From contig CM055097.1 in the NCBI GenBank assembly GCA_029204225.1, positions 61,908,640 to 61,972,639 on the forward strand: a stretch of DNA of 64,000 nt, read 5' to 3'. A program made the translations under genes and the position numbers. The notes beneath the pieces were generated by a model, which did no database searches, was not told the origin of the DNA, and saw only the letters and a program-made list of their open reading frames with translations. This DNA is from Diphasiastrum complanatum (Eukaryota; Streptophyta; Lycopodiopsida; Lycopodiales; Lycopodiaceae). Each line of letters begins with the position of its first letter. Positions within the stretch are counted from its first letter, which is position 1. Below, one piece after another: positions 1-11,728 of the stretch.

Positions 1-490
1 CAAGTGCCCTCATCCCACCATAGCTTCGTGTGAAAAAGAGATGATTTGACTAGTTTCATGAGGTAGAATACATCATTTGATGATATTATCCACACCTCCT
101 CAATATAATTGGCCAACAATTAGCTCATAAGGTCTAGTCTTGAGAACAAATATTTTTTGTTGTGCCTTTGATAAGGATCTATCAAGTTGGCCATGCATCA
201 CATATTCAATATCCACATCCCAATCCGATACAACATCCACATAAAATAAAGCTACATCTGATATCTCATCATCATTAGAGAATCTTGCTATGTCATTTTG
301 ATTTGAGACACATGATCTACCATTTATTGTTGCTTTCCCTTGCATACCAATATGTGAATATTTAACTCTAACAACAAGAGTAAGCATCTAATTGATCTTA
401 GCATCGTTAAGTTGTCGATTGGTGAACCAGATAGGAAATTTTGTCCCCTTGTACTTTCTTGGCTGGATCAAAACTACTCTTATAGCATAC
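1..490 (-). mobile_element. Ty3/Gypsy pol fragment (RNase H to integrase zinc-binding region)
   Basis: Minus-strand translation gives a block like the RNase H start (NRQLNDAKIN), then a skip, then the typical Gypsy linker before integrase (ALFYVDVVSDW followed by KTRPYELIVGQLY), and a degenerate zinc-binding start continuing to base 1. The same linker occurs in the Gypsy copy near 14.1 kb (VDVVPEWAASIVGYL). The family's polyprotein reverse-transcribes and integrates element RNA. This copy has lost part of RNase H, carries stops and runs off the left edge. Identification rests on motif resemblance read by eye. Confidence 0.65.
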
Positions 491-2540
491 TTTGATATTA
501 AGTCTATATGCACATGAAATTCAATTGGCCAATTGGGAGTTCATAATATGGGTGCAGATCTCAATGCTTTCCAAGGAAGGTATGAATTAAAAGTGTTGCA
601 ATTAGATCCAAAGGGCAAAGGGAAGCGTTCAACAGAAAATCAGCCAAAAGTTGTTGATGTAAATCTCCAACATGTGGAGGTGCCTGCATCTAATATTGAT
701 TTCACAATGATGAATCATTTACGAAATTCAACAATATCTATTTTACAAATGCATCTTAAGTTAACTACACAACCATCGAGCTTTTTTGTAGTGCCATAAT
801 GTGGATTTGTTTTCTTGCATTGCTTATTGGGTATTTTACTCATAATAGTGCACTCTATTGCAAAAGTTAAATGTTGATTAATCTTTTGTAGATTTGTAGT
901 TACCACAATCACATTTTTCAACCTGAAAGTCACAATTTTGTTTATTTGCTTGCAAAATGTCTAAACTTAAGCTAAGATTTTTTTCGTGTTTGATATAATT
1001 TACATGGACACCATATGTTATAGCTCCCAATGAAGGGCCATATGAATAACATGACCAAATTAATACTTTAAGCCATGTTTTGAAATAATCTCTTTTTAAC
1101 AAGAGTGGACAACTTCCTCATGTTCTTATGAAATTAAGTAGAGTGCAAAAAGCCATATGTGCCCCACCACTTCCACGCAGAAGACATGTGATGGGCATTG
1201 ATGGATAGTTTACCTCTACCTTATGCCTTTGAATGATGGAAGCACATATCCTTAATTTCTTATTAGGGGTGACACCACCAGGTGCACCTTTAAATTATGT
1301 TTTTGATTGCAAGGTGGTAAATATACGACCTTGGATTAATCCCCTTGTAAATGAATAGCTATAGTCAATCCTTGCATATATGTGAATTAAAAGTCAGGCC
1401 TCCCAATCATGCCTTTATTTGAAGATTCAATTACAATCAACCTCTGACTAGTTCCCCTTAAGATTTGAGATTATGTTTTACCTACATCAACCTCATAAGG
1501 GGCATTGACTTACAACATGCTTCCTACCTATGCCTTTGAACGGGGGACAATCTTATTCTTGGCTTTGTATAAGAGGCACACAAACATGTATTTGAATCTT
1601 GATCTTTATTAAAGGGAAGTGAATATCTCATCTATAAATGAAGCACTATATAGATGTGTAGTATACAAGCTTATGCCTTGATTATGGTGCACCAATATAA
1701 GTGCTAAATGATTCACCTAAATATCTCTCCTTCTTAGTCCTCATGAGGGGCATTGATTAATACCTACGCCGAGTCATTTTTGTTGTGACAAAGGGATGTC
1801 TCAAAAACATTGCACTCTAAACTTGGGTATGCCTTCTTTGTGGCTGAACTAGGATGTACATAATGATGCAAGAGCAAATAATTGGAAGTTTTCTAGAGGT
1901 GGACATGTAAAAACCACCTACCAAAAATATCCCTAGCCTTCCACCAATATTCTTTTTGGTGAGGATAGATGTTAAAGTGTGTCAAGAGGTCGTGAAAGGA
2001 GCATTCACCATGTCACATCTAGGGGAAACATATCTACATATATAGCACTTTCAAATCATTAATATTAAATTTTGAAATTTATCGTTGATGGAGCCCTCAT
2101 GCAATTTTGACATGACACATGACAAGATCATTGAAGGTGAAGCTTGTCATATTTGAAGTTGATGCTTGTGATATGTCATTGAATGGAAACTACTTTTCAA
2201 GATTTCTAAACATAAAGCAATAAGAAGTCTATCTTACACATTTATAATTAATTGATTTGAATGTCTTTATTGTATTATGATAGATTGTTACAAGGGTACT
2301 CTTTCATTGGAACTCTTATAAAGTACAATCATGTAGGTGCACTTTTTAAGCTCTTTGTCAAAATGAATTCCTTGGAAGAAAATTTGCCCATGGCCTATCA
2401 CTTTCGTGAACTTTTTTGCCCTTCAAATTCCTTTTGACATGCAAAATGCCCATACTTAGTCGAAGCCTTGAGCAGTAGTTAGAAATATCAAGAAAGTGTA
2501 GGAAAGCAACTGACATTCTTTCTCAAAAACTGATATCATG
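491..2540. other. AT-rich stretch without a recognised gene; diverged long-period repeats
   Basis: No convincing gene. A short plus-strand frame at 533-799 has no motif I know. From about 1190 to 1760 a phrase built on GGGGCATTGA, near words like TATGCCTTTG and CCTCATGAGG, recurs near 1191, 1500 and 1748. This suggests an old tandem or LTR-like sequence with a 250-310 base period that has decayed. Confidence 0.4.
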
Positions 2541-2544
2541 TCCA

Positions 2545-2660
2545 TCACAGTGGGGGGTATGGGTAGAGTTGTTCAATGGGTAGAGTTGTTCAATGCCACC
2601 GAAAAGGTGCAGGCTCGAATCCCAACGTCTGTGTAGTGACACATCTAAGGAGCTCAGCCC
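2545..2660 (+). mobile_element. Possible tRNA-derived SINE head
   Basis: A sequence like an RNA polymerase III A box (GGGTAGAGTTG) is followed about 30 bases on by GGCTCGAATCCC, one mismatch from the B-box consensus GGTTCGANTCC. The A-box half is directly duplicated (GGGTAGAGTTGTTCAATG near 2561 and 2579). There is no full cloverleaf, so this is not called a tRNA gene. tRNA-derived SINEs have this promoter arrangement. The 3' end and any target duplication were not found. Confidence 0.45.
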
Positions 2661-2870
2661 TGTAAATGGCTTGGCCAGGTTGCATATATGTATGCATATC
2701 GTTGCTTGATAATGTATGCAAAATAAACAATGGATATCATGAAATTTTTCATGGCTTTTTATGTAAGCATATAGACTATAAGACCATTTTATTGAGTAAT
2801 AGTTCTCAAAATGGAGAAGCTTGTAAAAATGCAGGTTTTCTGAAGATAACTCATAAAAAGGTTCCAGACT

Positions 2871-3036
2871 GGCCTGGAGTAACAAAGAAAATCACAGATC
2901 TGGCCTGGAGTAACAAAGCGGATCTGGGTTTGACTTGGTTGAAAAGCTAAGGTGTACACGGCAAGGCCTGGAGTAACGAAGAAAATCACAGATCTGGGTT
3001 TGACTTGGTTAAAAAGCTAAGGTGTACACGGCAAGG
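2871..3036. repeat. Tandem duplication, 70-bp period
   Basis: GATCTGGGTTTGACTTGG occurs at 2921 and again at 2991, followed both times by AAAAGCTAAGGTGTACACGG. The phrase GGCCTGGAGTAAC occurs three times around them. The copies are almost identical, so the duplication is recent. Confidence 0.85.
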
Positions 3037-3039
3037 CAC

Positions 3040-4270
3040 TTGGATTCTATCAGAATCTGCTGATGAACCGTTGTCCAATGTCGACTTCCAACATCCAATT
3101 TAGAAGCTTCGCTTCGCCATTTGTGAGTTGGGTACCGCAAGAATTGCCTTAGCTCTCAAAGAATCACATTTTTTATAGCAGTCAAGATCCAAAATATATG
3201 ATATATGTACATATGATACGATTTGACTTGTTTCTGTAGCAGCAGACAAGCAAGATGTGATGTCAGAAGCCCGATTTGCAGGATCCAGTCCCCAAACCCA
3301 CTGATTGTCGATGTGAGATTCCTGTTGATTAAGGTTCGCGGGTCATTGTCTGTCAGTTGAAGTAGAATGCATGGCATTTGCCAGCGACCATGGCTGCCTG
3401 TCGGCATGGATCACTGTTTATGAACGCAAAAACCTCGCCGAATCTTCAATTTTTATCTGATCCTGAACACGTAAATTCTGGAGGTGCAGAGATGCGAAAT
3501 GAATCGTATAAGGTTTGGTGTTTCTGTCTATCCGTGACCTGGAGGCTTGCACGGAGATCCATATATGCTCTTTTGGGATCAGCACAAAGCTATACGTAGC
3601 TGCAATTATTTGAGCTGATGTCTTGAGAATACACTATTTTTCTAAATAACCCAATTCAGATTCAAATTTGTTGCATGCAGCATTTGCACAAACACACCTA
3701 CTTCCTAACACGCACGTCCAGAAACCGCGGGCCAAGTGGGACCTGGCTATGTGTTTTGGAAACCTTTTTTGAGTTATAAAAAAAAAACCTCCATTTTTTA
3801 AAGCTTCTGGTCTTTCAAGCATTTTTTAAAAGCTTATGGTCTTTCAAGCATTTTTTAAAACCTGTGGTCTTTGAAGGACTGCTCATAAAAAGATGAGTGT
3901 ATGCACCACCATCGAGATGGTGGTGGTGGTGCACCAACTATATAATGGAGATGTGACATGATACCATGGTCCCTCCAAATTGGGGGTATCATTCTCCACC
4001 CTTAGATATATGGGACAACATCACTGCTATCTATGGTTGTGGTGATGTGGAATACACTCATCTCTCACAAAAGGCTTCATACGCCTATGTCAAAAAATTT
4101 GAAATTTTTTATGATGCCGATTTTTGAGAAAAGATATCTAACTTTATTCCTATACTTTCTCGTCTTTCCCGAACACTACCCGAACATTACAATAAGACTA
4201 TTATGCAATATATGATTTGTGGATGTGGAGTTTTGGCTTAAGAGTTGTACCTTGTGACTCATGAGTAGAT
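3040..4270. other. Non-coding stretch with small repeats and a short hairpin
   Basis: I see no supportable gene. GGTCTTTCAAGCATTTTTTAAAA is tandemly repeated near 3808-3860 (about 36-bp period, partial third copy). A perfect short inverted repeat, CACCACCATC at 3904-3913 and GATGGTGGTG at 3916-3925, could form a tight hairpin. Confidence 0.6.
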
Positions 4271-4356
4271 GAAATCATGTTTTTTGGTGGTGGATTTACA
4301 TTGGTAATGCTTGGTACCATGGAGTTGAGTGGGTGGGTGAGTGTGTGGCTTGGGCC

Positions 4357-4360
<4 letters not shown>

Positions 4361-4414
<54 letters not shown>

Positions 4415-4422
4415 AGAGAGAG
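4361..4422. repeat. (AG)n microsatellite
   Basis: About 60 bases of AG dinucleotides with a few G interruptions near the right end. Open frames across it (Arg-Glu repeats) are artefacts of the dinucleotide. Confidence 0.97.
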
Positions 4423-4521
4423 CCAACAAAATCCTATTTTTATATTTTTGATATTGTTTTCTCTACTAGCATGGACAAGTATGCCAAAACAATTTGGCTT
4501 TTATTTTCCTTAGCAGTGTTG

Positions 4522-5215
4522 TCAAGCTGCAAATAAACTTTCCGAAAGACTTTTACCAAATTTGTAGATTGTCTTGTGTACAATGGTGATCGTCAAATTT
4601 GGATCGTTTTGAACATTGGGATAATTAAAGAAGACCTTCGACTCCAAAGTGCCATTAAGCACAAGTGTTCCGACGAGATGAACCAGAATAAAATCTGCCT
4701 CGTTCAAATTTTTGGGCACTCTGACAAAATGAGGCAACATTGTTTTCTTCTAATCCATGCCATCAATAACAAGGCCCAAATATTTTTGAGAACATTCCAA
4801 ACATTTCTTTCAATGCGTGGCCAGCTTTTGTCTTTCAATTGTTTGTTGATCTCTGTGCACTTGAAGGACTTTTGCAGCATCCACTGAAAATACAATGAAA
4901 ATATTTAATAGCACAAAGATATCATAATGTTAATAAAAAATATTGTAATTTAAATTCATTTCAAAACAAAAAGTATTAACTCAATGACAAACCTAATTAA
5001 GTTTTACCTTTCTCATCATTGATCTTTTGAAGTTGTTTTGTAGATTTTAACAACTCACAAGTAGAACATACTGTCATTCGTGATTTTTTGAGAATCTTTA
5101 CCAGTCCAAAATCTCTTTTCCAAATTCTAAAAACATATGAGTAACTCAAATAGATAACATTTTTGGTTTTGGCAAACTCTTTGTACATCAAAATTATCTC
5201 TAATTTTATAAAATT
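4522..5215 (-). pseudogene. Two-exon DDE-type transposase relic
   Basis: Exon 1 runs from about 5215 to 5008 and encodes FRIWKRDFGLVKIL then MTVCSTCELLKS, a Cys-x2-Cys region after a W-x2-F block. A clean GT-AG intron at 5007-4884 (minus strand, 124 bases) joins in phase to exon 2 (4883 to about 4522), which reads DAAKVLQVHRDQQ, then LVIDGMD, LPHFVRVPK, LVGTLV and NDPNLTI. These blocks resemble a transposase-like family with an I-I-D-G-M-D-Q core that I recall from ferns, mosses and algae, where the Asp residues are plausible DDE metal ligands. Two stops interrupt exon 2: a TGA after LATH and a TAG after DGMD, the latter where a Gln codon is expected. The C-terminal half is missing. The Copia at 5.22 kb abuts its 5' side. 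Confidence 0.5.
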
Positions 5216-5219
5216 ATAG

Positions 5220-6160
5220 AAGGACTATGGTGTACTTCATAAAGAAGAAATTGGAAGCCTTCAACTGCTTCAGAATCTTCAAGGAGCGTGCAGAGAAGGA
5301 GACTGAAAGAACGATCAAGGCCCTAAGGTCAGACAATGGTGGAGAATACATCTCTATTGAGTTTAAGGAGTACTGCCAAAGCCAAGGCATTGAGCAGCAA
5401 TTCATCACTCCTTACAGTCCTCAGTCTAATGGCTTAGCCGAGAGGAAGAACCGTACCCTGGTTGAATCAGCCAAATGTATGCCAGCGCATGCTTCGTTGA
5501 CCAAGAGATTCTGGGCCGAAGCTGTCTCCACTGCAGCTTACATCCAGAATAGATGTTCGACCAAGGCCCTCTTAGACAAGACACCCCACGAGGTGTGGAC
5601 AGGCTAGTGCTTGGATGCATTGCCTATGTGCAGATCCCAAAAGACACGAGGAAGAAATTGGACTTCCAAGGTCTCAAGACCATCTTGATTGGATATACTT
5701 CATCTGATAATACATACAAGCTGTATGATCCTGATACCCAGCAAATCTTGTATAGTCGGGATACAGTCTTTATCGATGATCAGTTCGTCGACACCAAAGG
5801 CAAGGATATTGCTCCAAGAGAACCTTCATCACCTGCCATTGACACGACTATCCGAGCTTCTGGCTCAGGCGTGTCTATTGTTGACCCACTTTTTGATAGC
5901 AAATCAAACAAAGACATTGCTGCTACCCAGCAACAAGTCCTAGGAGTGGTTCATCAGTCGAATCCTCCCATAAGATCAAGCCGAGTGCGCACATAGCCCA
6001 CAAGGTATACTCCCGAGTCTACATGTCTCTTGATACATGAACCGACGACAGTCGAAGAGGCATTCAGCCAACGAGACTCTGATCTCTGGAGAGAAGCTAT
6101 GGACATAGAATATTACTCTCTGATCAATAATCTTGCCAGGTGTCGTGGGACCGCCACCAG
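5220..6160 (+). pseudogene. Copia polyprotein remnant: integrase core to start of reverse transcriptase
   Basis: The plus strand encodes the Copia integrase core: SDNGGEY (second catalytic Asp), then GLAERKNR (catalytic Glu) and TPHEVWTG. After a frameshift near 5600 comes the integrase C-terminal region (LIGYTSSDNTYKLYDP, SRDTVFIDDQFV), then the linker and the first residues of the reverse transcriptase (EEAFSQRDSDLWREAMD). The catalytic RT and RNase H are deleted. About ten bases past LINN the sequence reaches a G-rich polypurine tract and LTR. Gag, protease and the integrase N-terminus are also missing on the left. Confidence 0.9.
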
Positions 6161-6176
6161 TTTTGGTGGGGGATAC

Positions 6177-6800
6177 TATTGGAGGGTTTGGGATCCTAAG
6201 ACAACCCTAACCCTAGATAATAAGTGAAAGAAATTTGGTAGCTTGTGTGTGTAAGTTGAACTCGATAATCACATAGTTAGTTGATGATTAGAAAGTCAAT
6301 CAAAGGACTTTAGGCCTTTTTGTGGCACTTTTAATGTTGCAGGGCCTAAATTTCAAGTTAGTGAATAAAGTTGGGCTTCCCACCAAAATTGGTTCAAATT
6401 CAATTTTAGATTGGTTGCCTCCAATTTTGAATGGGTTCTCACCCTTTTTAAAATTTGAATAGTTAGGGAGGTAGAAATGGGCCGATAGGATTTTGAGGCC
6501 AAGGCCCTCCTCTCCACTATAAAATTTGCTCCTCATTTTCAAATCTTCATTTCAATACAAGTAGATTGGTTCTCTTATGGAATGGACTTGTGAATGTCCT
6601 TGCTCTCCAGCTCTATTCCTCCATCTTTCATATTTATGTTGTATTTGCTAATTGTTGGATTTGAATATTATTGGGATTTATATTTCTTATGCTTTTTGAG
6701 AGAGAAAGGGAGAGAGAGGAGTAAGCTATTATAATGGTGAATCTTCGGGTTAATGGATGTAGTGTTAATGCTTAGAGTTAATTGATGTTAGAGTTAGATG
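6177..6800 (+). mobile_element. 3' LTR of the plus-strand Copia (old family)
   Basis: A polypurine tract (TTTTGGTGGGGG, 6161-6172) sits just before the LTR start at about 6177. The sequence is homologous over at least 480 bases to the reverse complement of 20440-20894: shared segments include AATCACATAGTTA, TCCACTATAAA and CCTCCATCTTTCAT, in the same order. The pair is clearly diverged. The right boundary is not visible; 6800 is an estimate. Confidence 0.65.
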
Positions 6801-6879
6801 TGGATCTTTCATACATGCTGAATTTTGAGGTATGTTATCGCTCTCACGGGATCAAACCTCCGTGTGACAACTACCTTCA

Positions 6880-7640
6880 TCTCCTTGATGCTTGTGTGCT
6901 TGGATCTTGGGTTGAGGGTAGGATAGGAAATAAACCCACTACATCCAGAAACCAAGAAATATCGAATCGCATCTTTTGGTCTTTGACCATAAATGCTACT
7001 TCGTCTATGTCAAGATTGGGAGATGATATTGTGACTGCATTCGCATATTGATCTGGTTGCTTATTGGAATTCTTCGCTTTGAGTACCTTGCAATCTTGGA
7101 TCTCATGATTAGTGCATTTGCAATAATTATAGAACATATTTTTCTTGGACTGTGGGTTTGATAATTTTTCTTGACTTTGTGTCGACTTTTGATTTGTTGT
7201 TGACTGCTTAGGGCTTTTCTGCTTCTATCATTTTGAGCCTTTGTTGACATATAAAGCATGAGCTGATGAAGTCGATGAAGCGTCTTGACTTTTTCAATTG
7301 CCTTCTTGCAACATAGTAATAACTCTAGTAAGAGTTAAATCTGAGTGTGTCGATATGATCATCACCCAATTCTTAGATGTAGAGGACAAGCTTGAAAGCA
7401 ATGTCATGATTGTGTCTTGATCGATCCAACAACTACCATCTATTGCAAGAGATTCTTAAACTGGTTAACATGATTCTGAAGTGAATCACCATTCGACATC
7501 TTGAGTGTGAAGAATTTTCTTCTGAGATGAAAAAATGGGAAGTCACGTCCCTTACATCATAAAAATGTTCTACAAGGGGAAAAGAGTAGGGTAGGTCAGA
7601 GATTTGTACATTAGGTAAGGGGCATCTGTACAAGGTGGGA
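6880..7640 (-). pseudogene. Copia gag-protease remnant
   Basis: Reading leftwards on the minus strand, pieces of Copia gag appear in several frames, then a zinc knuckle YNYCKCTNHEIQDC. In the CX2CX4HX4C pattern the first Cys has become Tyr, consistent with one G-to-A change. A protease-like start, ISWFLDVVG, follows, and the fragment then stops. Multiple frameshifts and stops make it non-functional. Its 3' side abuts the LTR ending near 6.8 kb. Confidence 0.65.
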
Positions 7641-7758
7641 TATTTGATATGGGGTTCGATGGCACAACAACTAGCCCACCTATTTTGATCTAATCATATT
7701 TATATCTAGCTTAGAACGATAGTGATCTATTATAACCTGAAACTACAGCTAGGCTACC

Positions 7759-9024
7759 TTAATGCAACTTTGATGATTCGTCTAGAGAAGATGAGGACAA
7801 TGAGGATGGTGCATGAGGCTCATTCCTAAATTGAACATCGATTGGGTAGTAGTGATGCAACATGATGTTGTTAACAGGTGTGTTGAACAACTTGCCTTGC
7901 AGGTTGGCGAGAATGATAGCGCCATTAGGTTGGATCTCTACTACCTTGTACGGTCCTTCTCTTAGAAACTTGAGCTTATCTTTGTGTGCCTTGGTGTTGT
8001 ATAACATAGCCAAATATCACTTGACGAGATCCTTGGTTTTAATATTTCGATCGTGACAGGGTTTCCTTCACTCTTTTTCCACAACTAGGGCGCGAAGCAC
8101 TAGGAAGTGAATTTTGTGGAGTAGGAGAAGATTTTGAAGTCTCCTCTTGGTAGATTCCTCAGTATTTAAACATTTGGTGATGGCAAATCTCAGACTCGGA
8201 ACAACAAATTTTAGCAGACATTACGGCTTCTTGTCCATATACCATATGTTGTCCAGTGCTCACCTAAAAGATGGTCTTGAATGCCCATAAAGCTGCATGA
8301 ATTCTGTGCTCCAATTCCGAGCATGACGCTTCTACCATCTTTGTGGTGATACCGAAGAGAATCTTGTTCGATGATTCTGCTTGCCCATTGCAATGAGGGT
8401 AATAGGGTGCCCTATGGAAACAGATATGAGGACAACAAGTGAGTGATGGTTTCATTTAGAAAATACGTTTCGCGATCACTTACAAGTTCGAGTGGGCGCC
8501 CAAAATGAACTAAGATACTTTCATACATGAACTTAGTAGTGGAGTTGGTGTCAGCCTTTCTCACTACTTTGGCTTCAACCCATTTGGTCAGGTAGTCAAT
8601 GGCTACGGTAATATAATGAGCTTGGGAGCCACGCACAGCCGAACAAATAGGGCCAATATAATCTATGCCCCATTTTTCAAATGGCATCTCAGCCAAGGTA
8701 GGTCGTAATAGCATTCTATTCTTTTCTTGGGTTCGGTTGAACCGTTGGCACACGTCACACCTTTTGACCTGGTAATGAGTATCCTTGAACATAGTGGGCC
8801 ACCACAACCCATGTTGCAACACTTTTTGGTTGGCAGCTTCGACAACAAAATGTCGCCTACTTCATGGGCGACTCTTACTACTTGGGGCACTTCGTGCGTA
8901 AGGACGAACCGGTGTATGATTCCATGATTGCATATGCGATATAGCTATCCAACTATCAATGTATAAGAGACAAATTTGTTCAACTCGCATCACTCTATCT
9001 TGTTCATCTCTGGGGGAGGACGTC
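7759..9024 (-). pseudogene. Ty3/Gypsy integrase, downstream half of a split copy
   Basis: The minus strand encodes the zinc-binding region (HEVPQVVRVAHEVG, then CDVCQRFNRTQEKNR), the core (EKWGIDYIGP with catalytic Asp, DYLTKWVEA, LVSDRETYFLN with second Asp, YYPHCNGQAESSNK with Glu), and the C-terminal region (EGPYKVVEIQPNGAIILANLQG) ending at 7759. Integrase joins element DNA to the chromosome. Frameshifts near 8400-8460 and around 8050-8210 kill it. The upstream part, RNase H, lies at 14086-14365. The two halves are separated by the CACTA-like transposon and are in the same frame at the break. Confidence 0.88.
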
Positions 9025-9046
9025 TCACACAACTAGAAAACTCTGT

Positions 9047-9360
9047 GTTTATCCACGCGAGACCCGACACTTAATCAATTTTTCAAAATTTTGTTTTCGT
9101 GAAACATCCACGCCAAAAAAAATTTGAACACGTCTCTGGCCAGTCTACCGGTGTTTTTCGGACACGGTGCCAAAAAAATTTATGCGTGTGGATAATCCAA
9201 GCAAAATTGAATTTTGAAAATTGTTTGGGAGGGAAGGTTGGCGGCGCAAAAAAACAGTTTTGGCGTGGATAATCCACGCGTGGATGATCCACGCAAATTT
9301 CAGTTTGTTCACCAGACGAGATTGGAAGTGGATATCTTCTGCGTGGATTATCCACGCATT
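9047..9360. repeat. Left subterminal palindrome array of the CACTA-like element
   Basis: Units of the 17-bp palindrome GCGTGGATAATCCACGC occur at 9263-9279, overlapping a one-base variant at 9278-9294, and as GCGTGGATTATCCACGC at 9341-9357. Half-units TATCCACGCG and ATCCACGCC lie near 9050 and 9103. Such arrays are where CACTA transposases or accessory proteins bind; here that is inference from position. Confidence 0.85.
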
Positions 9361-9569
9361 TTTTTTGTTTTTGTTTTTTGCATGTTGATAATGACATAAA
9401 ATATGTTAAATAAATATATTTCTAAAGTGAATTATATTATGATTAGGCTATACATATTTTTTTTCTACAGTGAATTATATTATGATGAGGTTTTTTTTTT
9501 TTGCATGTTCATAATGAATTGAAATTAGCTAAATAAATATTTTTCTAAAGTAAATTATATCATGGTGTT

Positions 9570-10500
9570 CCTAGATGATTGGGATTTTTTATGAGGGCGG
9601 CCACCTACTTTTATAAGACAGTTGACTCGAACTACCAAGAGGGTAATTATGCATGATCTAAGGCTTTGAGAGCCAGGGGTTTAGGGTCTACCCTAATGGC
9701 ACTCTACCTAATCTCATATCCGAAATCATTTGATATGGATTGAGAGCTCATTTTGTACATACTTCGAGAGATTACAAGAGATGGTGATTTCGGCAAGTTT
9801 TCTCTTTAATGAGAAATTGATGAATGATGAATGTGATATTTTTTGTGTCTAATGAATAGATCTGAATCGGAACAAAATATTATACTTTTCACGTGTGTGA
9901 CAGGATGTGAAGATCAATTATTTCTAGTTTTATTGTGGTGTTCAAAAGCCTTTGCCAGTTAGATGCAAAATAGGTTGAATTGTGTGCTAGTTTTCTATCT
10001 ATTAGATATAAGTGAAACCTTTTATGCTTTTTCAAGGTTTTAGTATCCAAATGAGGTTCATAACCTTTGATTTTAACATGGTATCAGAGCCCAAATGCAA
10101 CCATCAAGGTTCAAATACAAAGAAGAGAGAAGCAATTACAAGTTGATGATTGTTTAATTTTTATTGCCCTTATTACTACCTTAAGTTTGATGATGTTCCT
10201 TCAAGTGTGAATGAAACTTTAGCAATAAAAGAGTGATTTGATGTAATGAAAAGTGAAGTGAGTACATGATGCATTGTTTGAAATACTTGTAAAATTATTA
10301 ATCCTCCATCAAAGATACAAAATGTTTTTGTTTGCAAATGGGTCTTTAAGATCAAGCTTAATCAAGATGGTAGTGTGAACAATTATAAAACAAGACTAGT
10401 TGCCAAGGGATATGCTCAATTCAAGGGGATTGACTATGATGAAACACTTAATTTGTCATAGTTTGTGGTGGTGATTTCATTAACTCACATGCTTTTCTTT
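9570..10500 (+). mobile_element. Copia scrap nested in the CACTA-like element: LTR end, primer site, RT piece
   Basis: TGGTATCAGAGC at 10079-10090 matches the Copia primer-binding site for initiator tRNA-Met, directly after an LTR end (TTTTAACA to 10078). The LTR start is not clear, perhaps near 9570. A reverse-transcriptase start follows at about 10315-10455: [19 protein letters not shown], then [17 protein letters not shown]. Gag, protease and integrase are absent between them, so this is an internal-deletion derivative. A stop follows NLS. Confidence 0.75.
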
Positions 10501-10828
10501 GCAGCATTTGTTAAAAAATGAGAATTTTTTTCGAACATGAAATCGTACATCTATCTTCACCGACATTATTTCCAAAAAAATGGGATTGAAGTTAAACTAT
10601 GTCTATTCTTTTCACTTACTTGACCATAAATGAGACTCTATTTTGGCTAAATAACAATCATTTGAAAGCATTGCAAGAATCAATTTCATTCAAAATTGCA
10701 GTAATCAATTTTTATTCAGAATTACAAGAATCAATTTCATCAACGACAGCATCTTGCAATTCATTTCCTCTTAGATGATTTTTATTTTTCAATAGTTTGT
10801 ACATGACAAAATAAGTCATTGTAAATAT

Positions 10829-10848
10829 ATATATATATATATATATAT
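10829..10848. repeat. (AT)n microsatellite
   Basis: About ten AT dinucleotides in a row, in non-coding sequence between the nested Copia scrap and the TNP2-like fragment. Confidence 0.9.
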
Positions 10849-10911
10849 CACTCGATGTCCAAATTGTAAATTTTGTTTCAAAGCAAAAATGACAAGTAGA
10901 TGAAAAAAAAT

Positions 10912-11500
10912 TTACTCAAATAATGATGTGAGGATTTGGTCACTCCATCTATATTTGGCTTGAAAATCTAATAGAAGTAGAGAAGTCGCCAAACGAGATG
11001 TCTTTGCTTCAGGATACACTGCGGTCTTTGATTCTTTTCGCAATTTTCTTTTTTCTTTAGACAAAAGTGCCTCCTCATTTTGTTCATTGTGTCTAGCTGC
11101 AATATTGTTCTCGTACATATCATCCAACATGTCTCCCATGACTTCAAACTCATCATTTATTGGAAGCTCAATTTCATCGTTGGAACTTGTTTGCGAAGAA
11201 GTAGATCTAGGTGAGCTAGATTCAAATGCATTAGTCTCTTGATTAATGCGCTCATCAATTTCCATCATCTCTTTTAAGCCTTGACGTAGACGACGAGGTA
11301 ATTGCTTTATATGTGGACCGTTGTATTGCATTTGTCGTCTACATCGACCATTACGAGGATTATTGTCTCCAACACTAAATGAGAATGAAGAATCTTATAT
11401 ATCAAAATAACAAGAAGTAGATTGAAACAATGCTTGATAAACATTTCCTCCCAACACTTGATAGATCTAAATGTTGTATATGAATATAAATTACCTCTTA
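10912..11500 (-). pseudogene. TNP2-like CACTA transposase, N-terminal fragment
   Basis: The 139-residue minus-strand frame at 11331-10912 begins with a basic stretch (LPRRLRQGLKEMMEID), then an acidic, Ser-rich region. It ends with TAVYPEAKTSRLATSLLLL and KYRWSDQILTSLFE. The last part matches the conserved block of TNP2-type transposases (Leu-Tyr-Pro-Gly-x-Lys-x-Ser-x-Leu, then a Trp-Ser segment) that precedes the catalytic domain. The block recurs in the second CACTA-like element (PLYLGASISRLATS near 55.75 kb). The catalytic DDE region that should follow at lower coordinates is missing, so it cannot transpose itself. Confidence 0.65.
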
Positions 11501-11728
11501 GTTTAAAAAGTATGAACATACCAATGTATCTATTAGACAGATTTGTCTTTTCAACTTGTTAACATTCAACGAACTCAAAGACGAATAATGCTCCTAACAT
11601 TTAATCTAGACAAATGACGAATAATGCTCCCAACATTTGACATATTTAATGACACAAACCAAATACAATCAAGATGCATGGATTATACATCTCTACATAT
11701 CAACAAAATTTAAATCTTCACATTTGAC

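Noticed and set aside
2561-2635. tRNA gene
   Set aside because: The B box is good but there is no cloverleaf, no matching acceptor stem and the A-box half is duplicated; called SINE-like instead.
4277-4536. Arg-Glu repeat open frames
   Set aside because: Translation of an AG microsatellite; no independent coding evidence. The same applies to the Ser-Leu frames over 38356-38461 and 45184-45309.
9047-9360. CRISPR-like array
   Set aside because: Spacing is irregular, units are perfect palindromes at transposon ends, and the genome is clearly eukaryotic.
9083-9399. Overlapping frames with repeated VDNPR or VDHPR peptides at the left of the CACTA-like element
   Set aside because: They are translations of the palindromic subterminal array, as are the AWIIHA/GLST frames at 13466-14058. 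Both strands are open because the unit is a palindrome.
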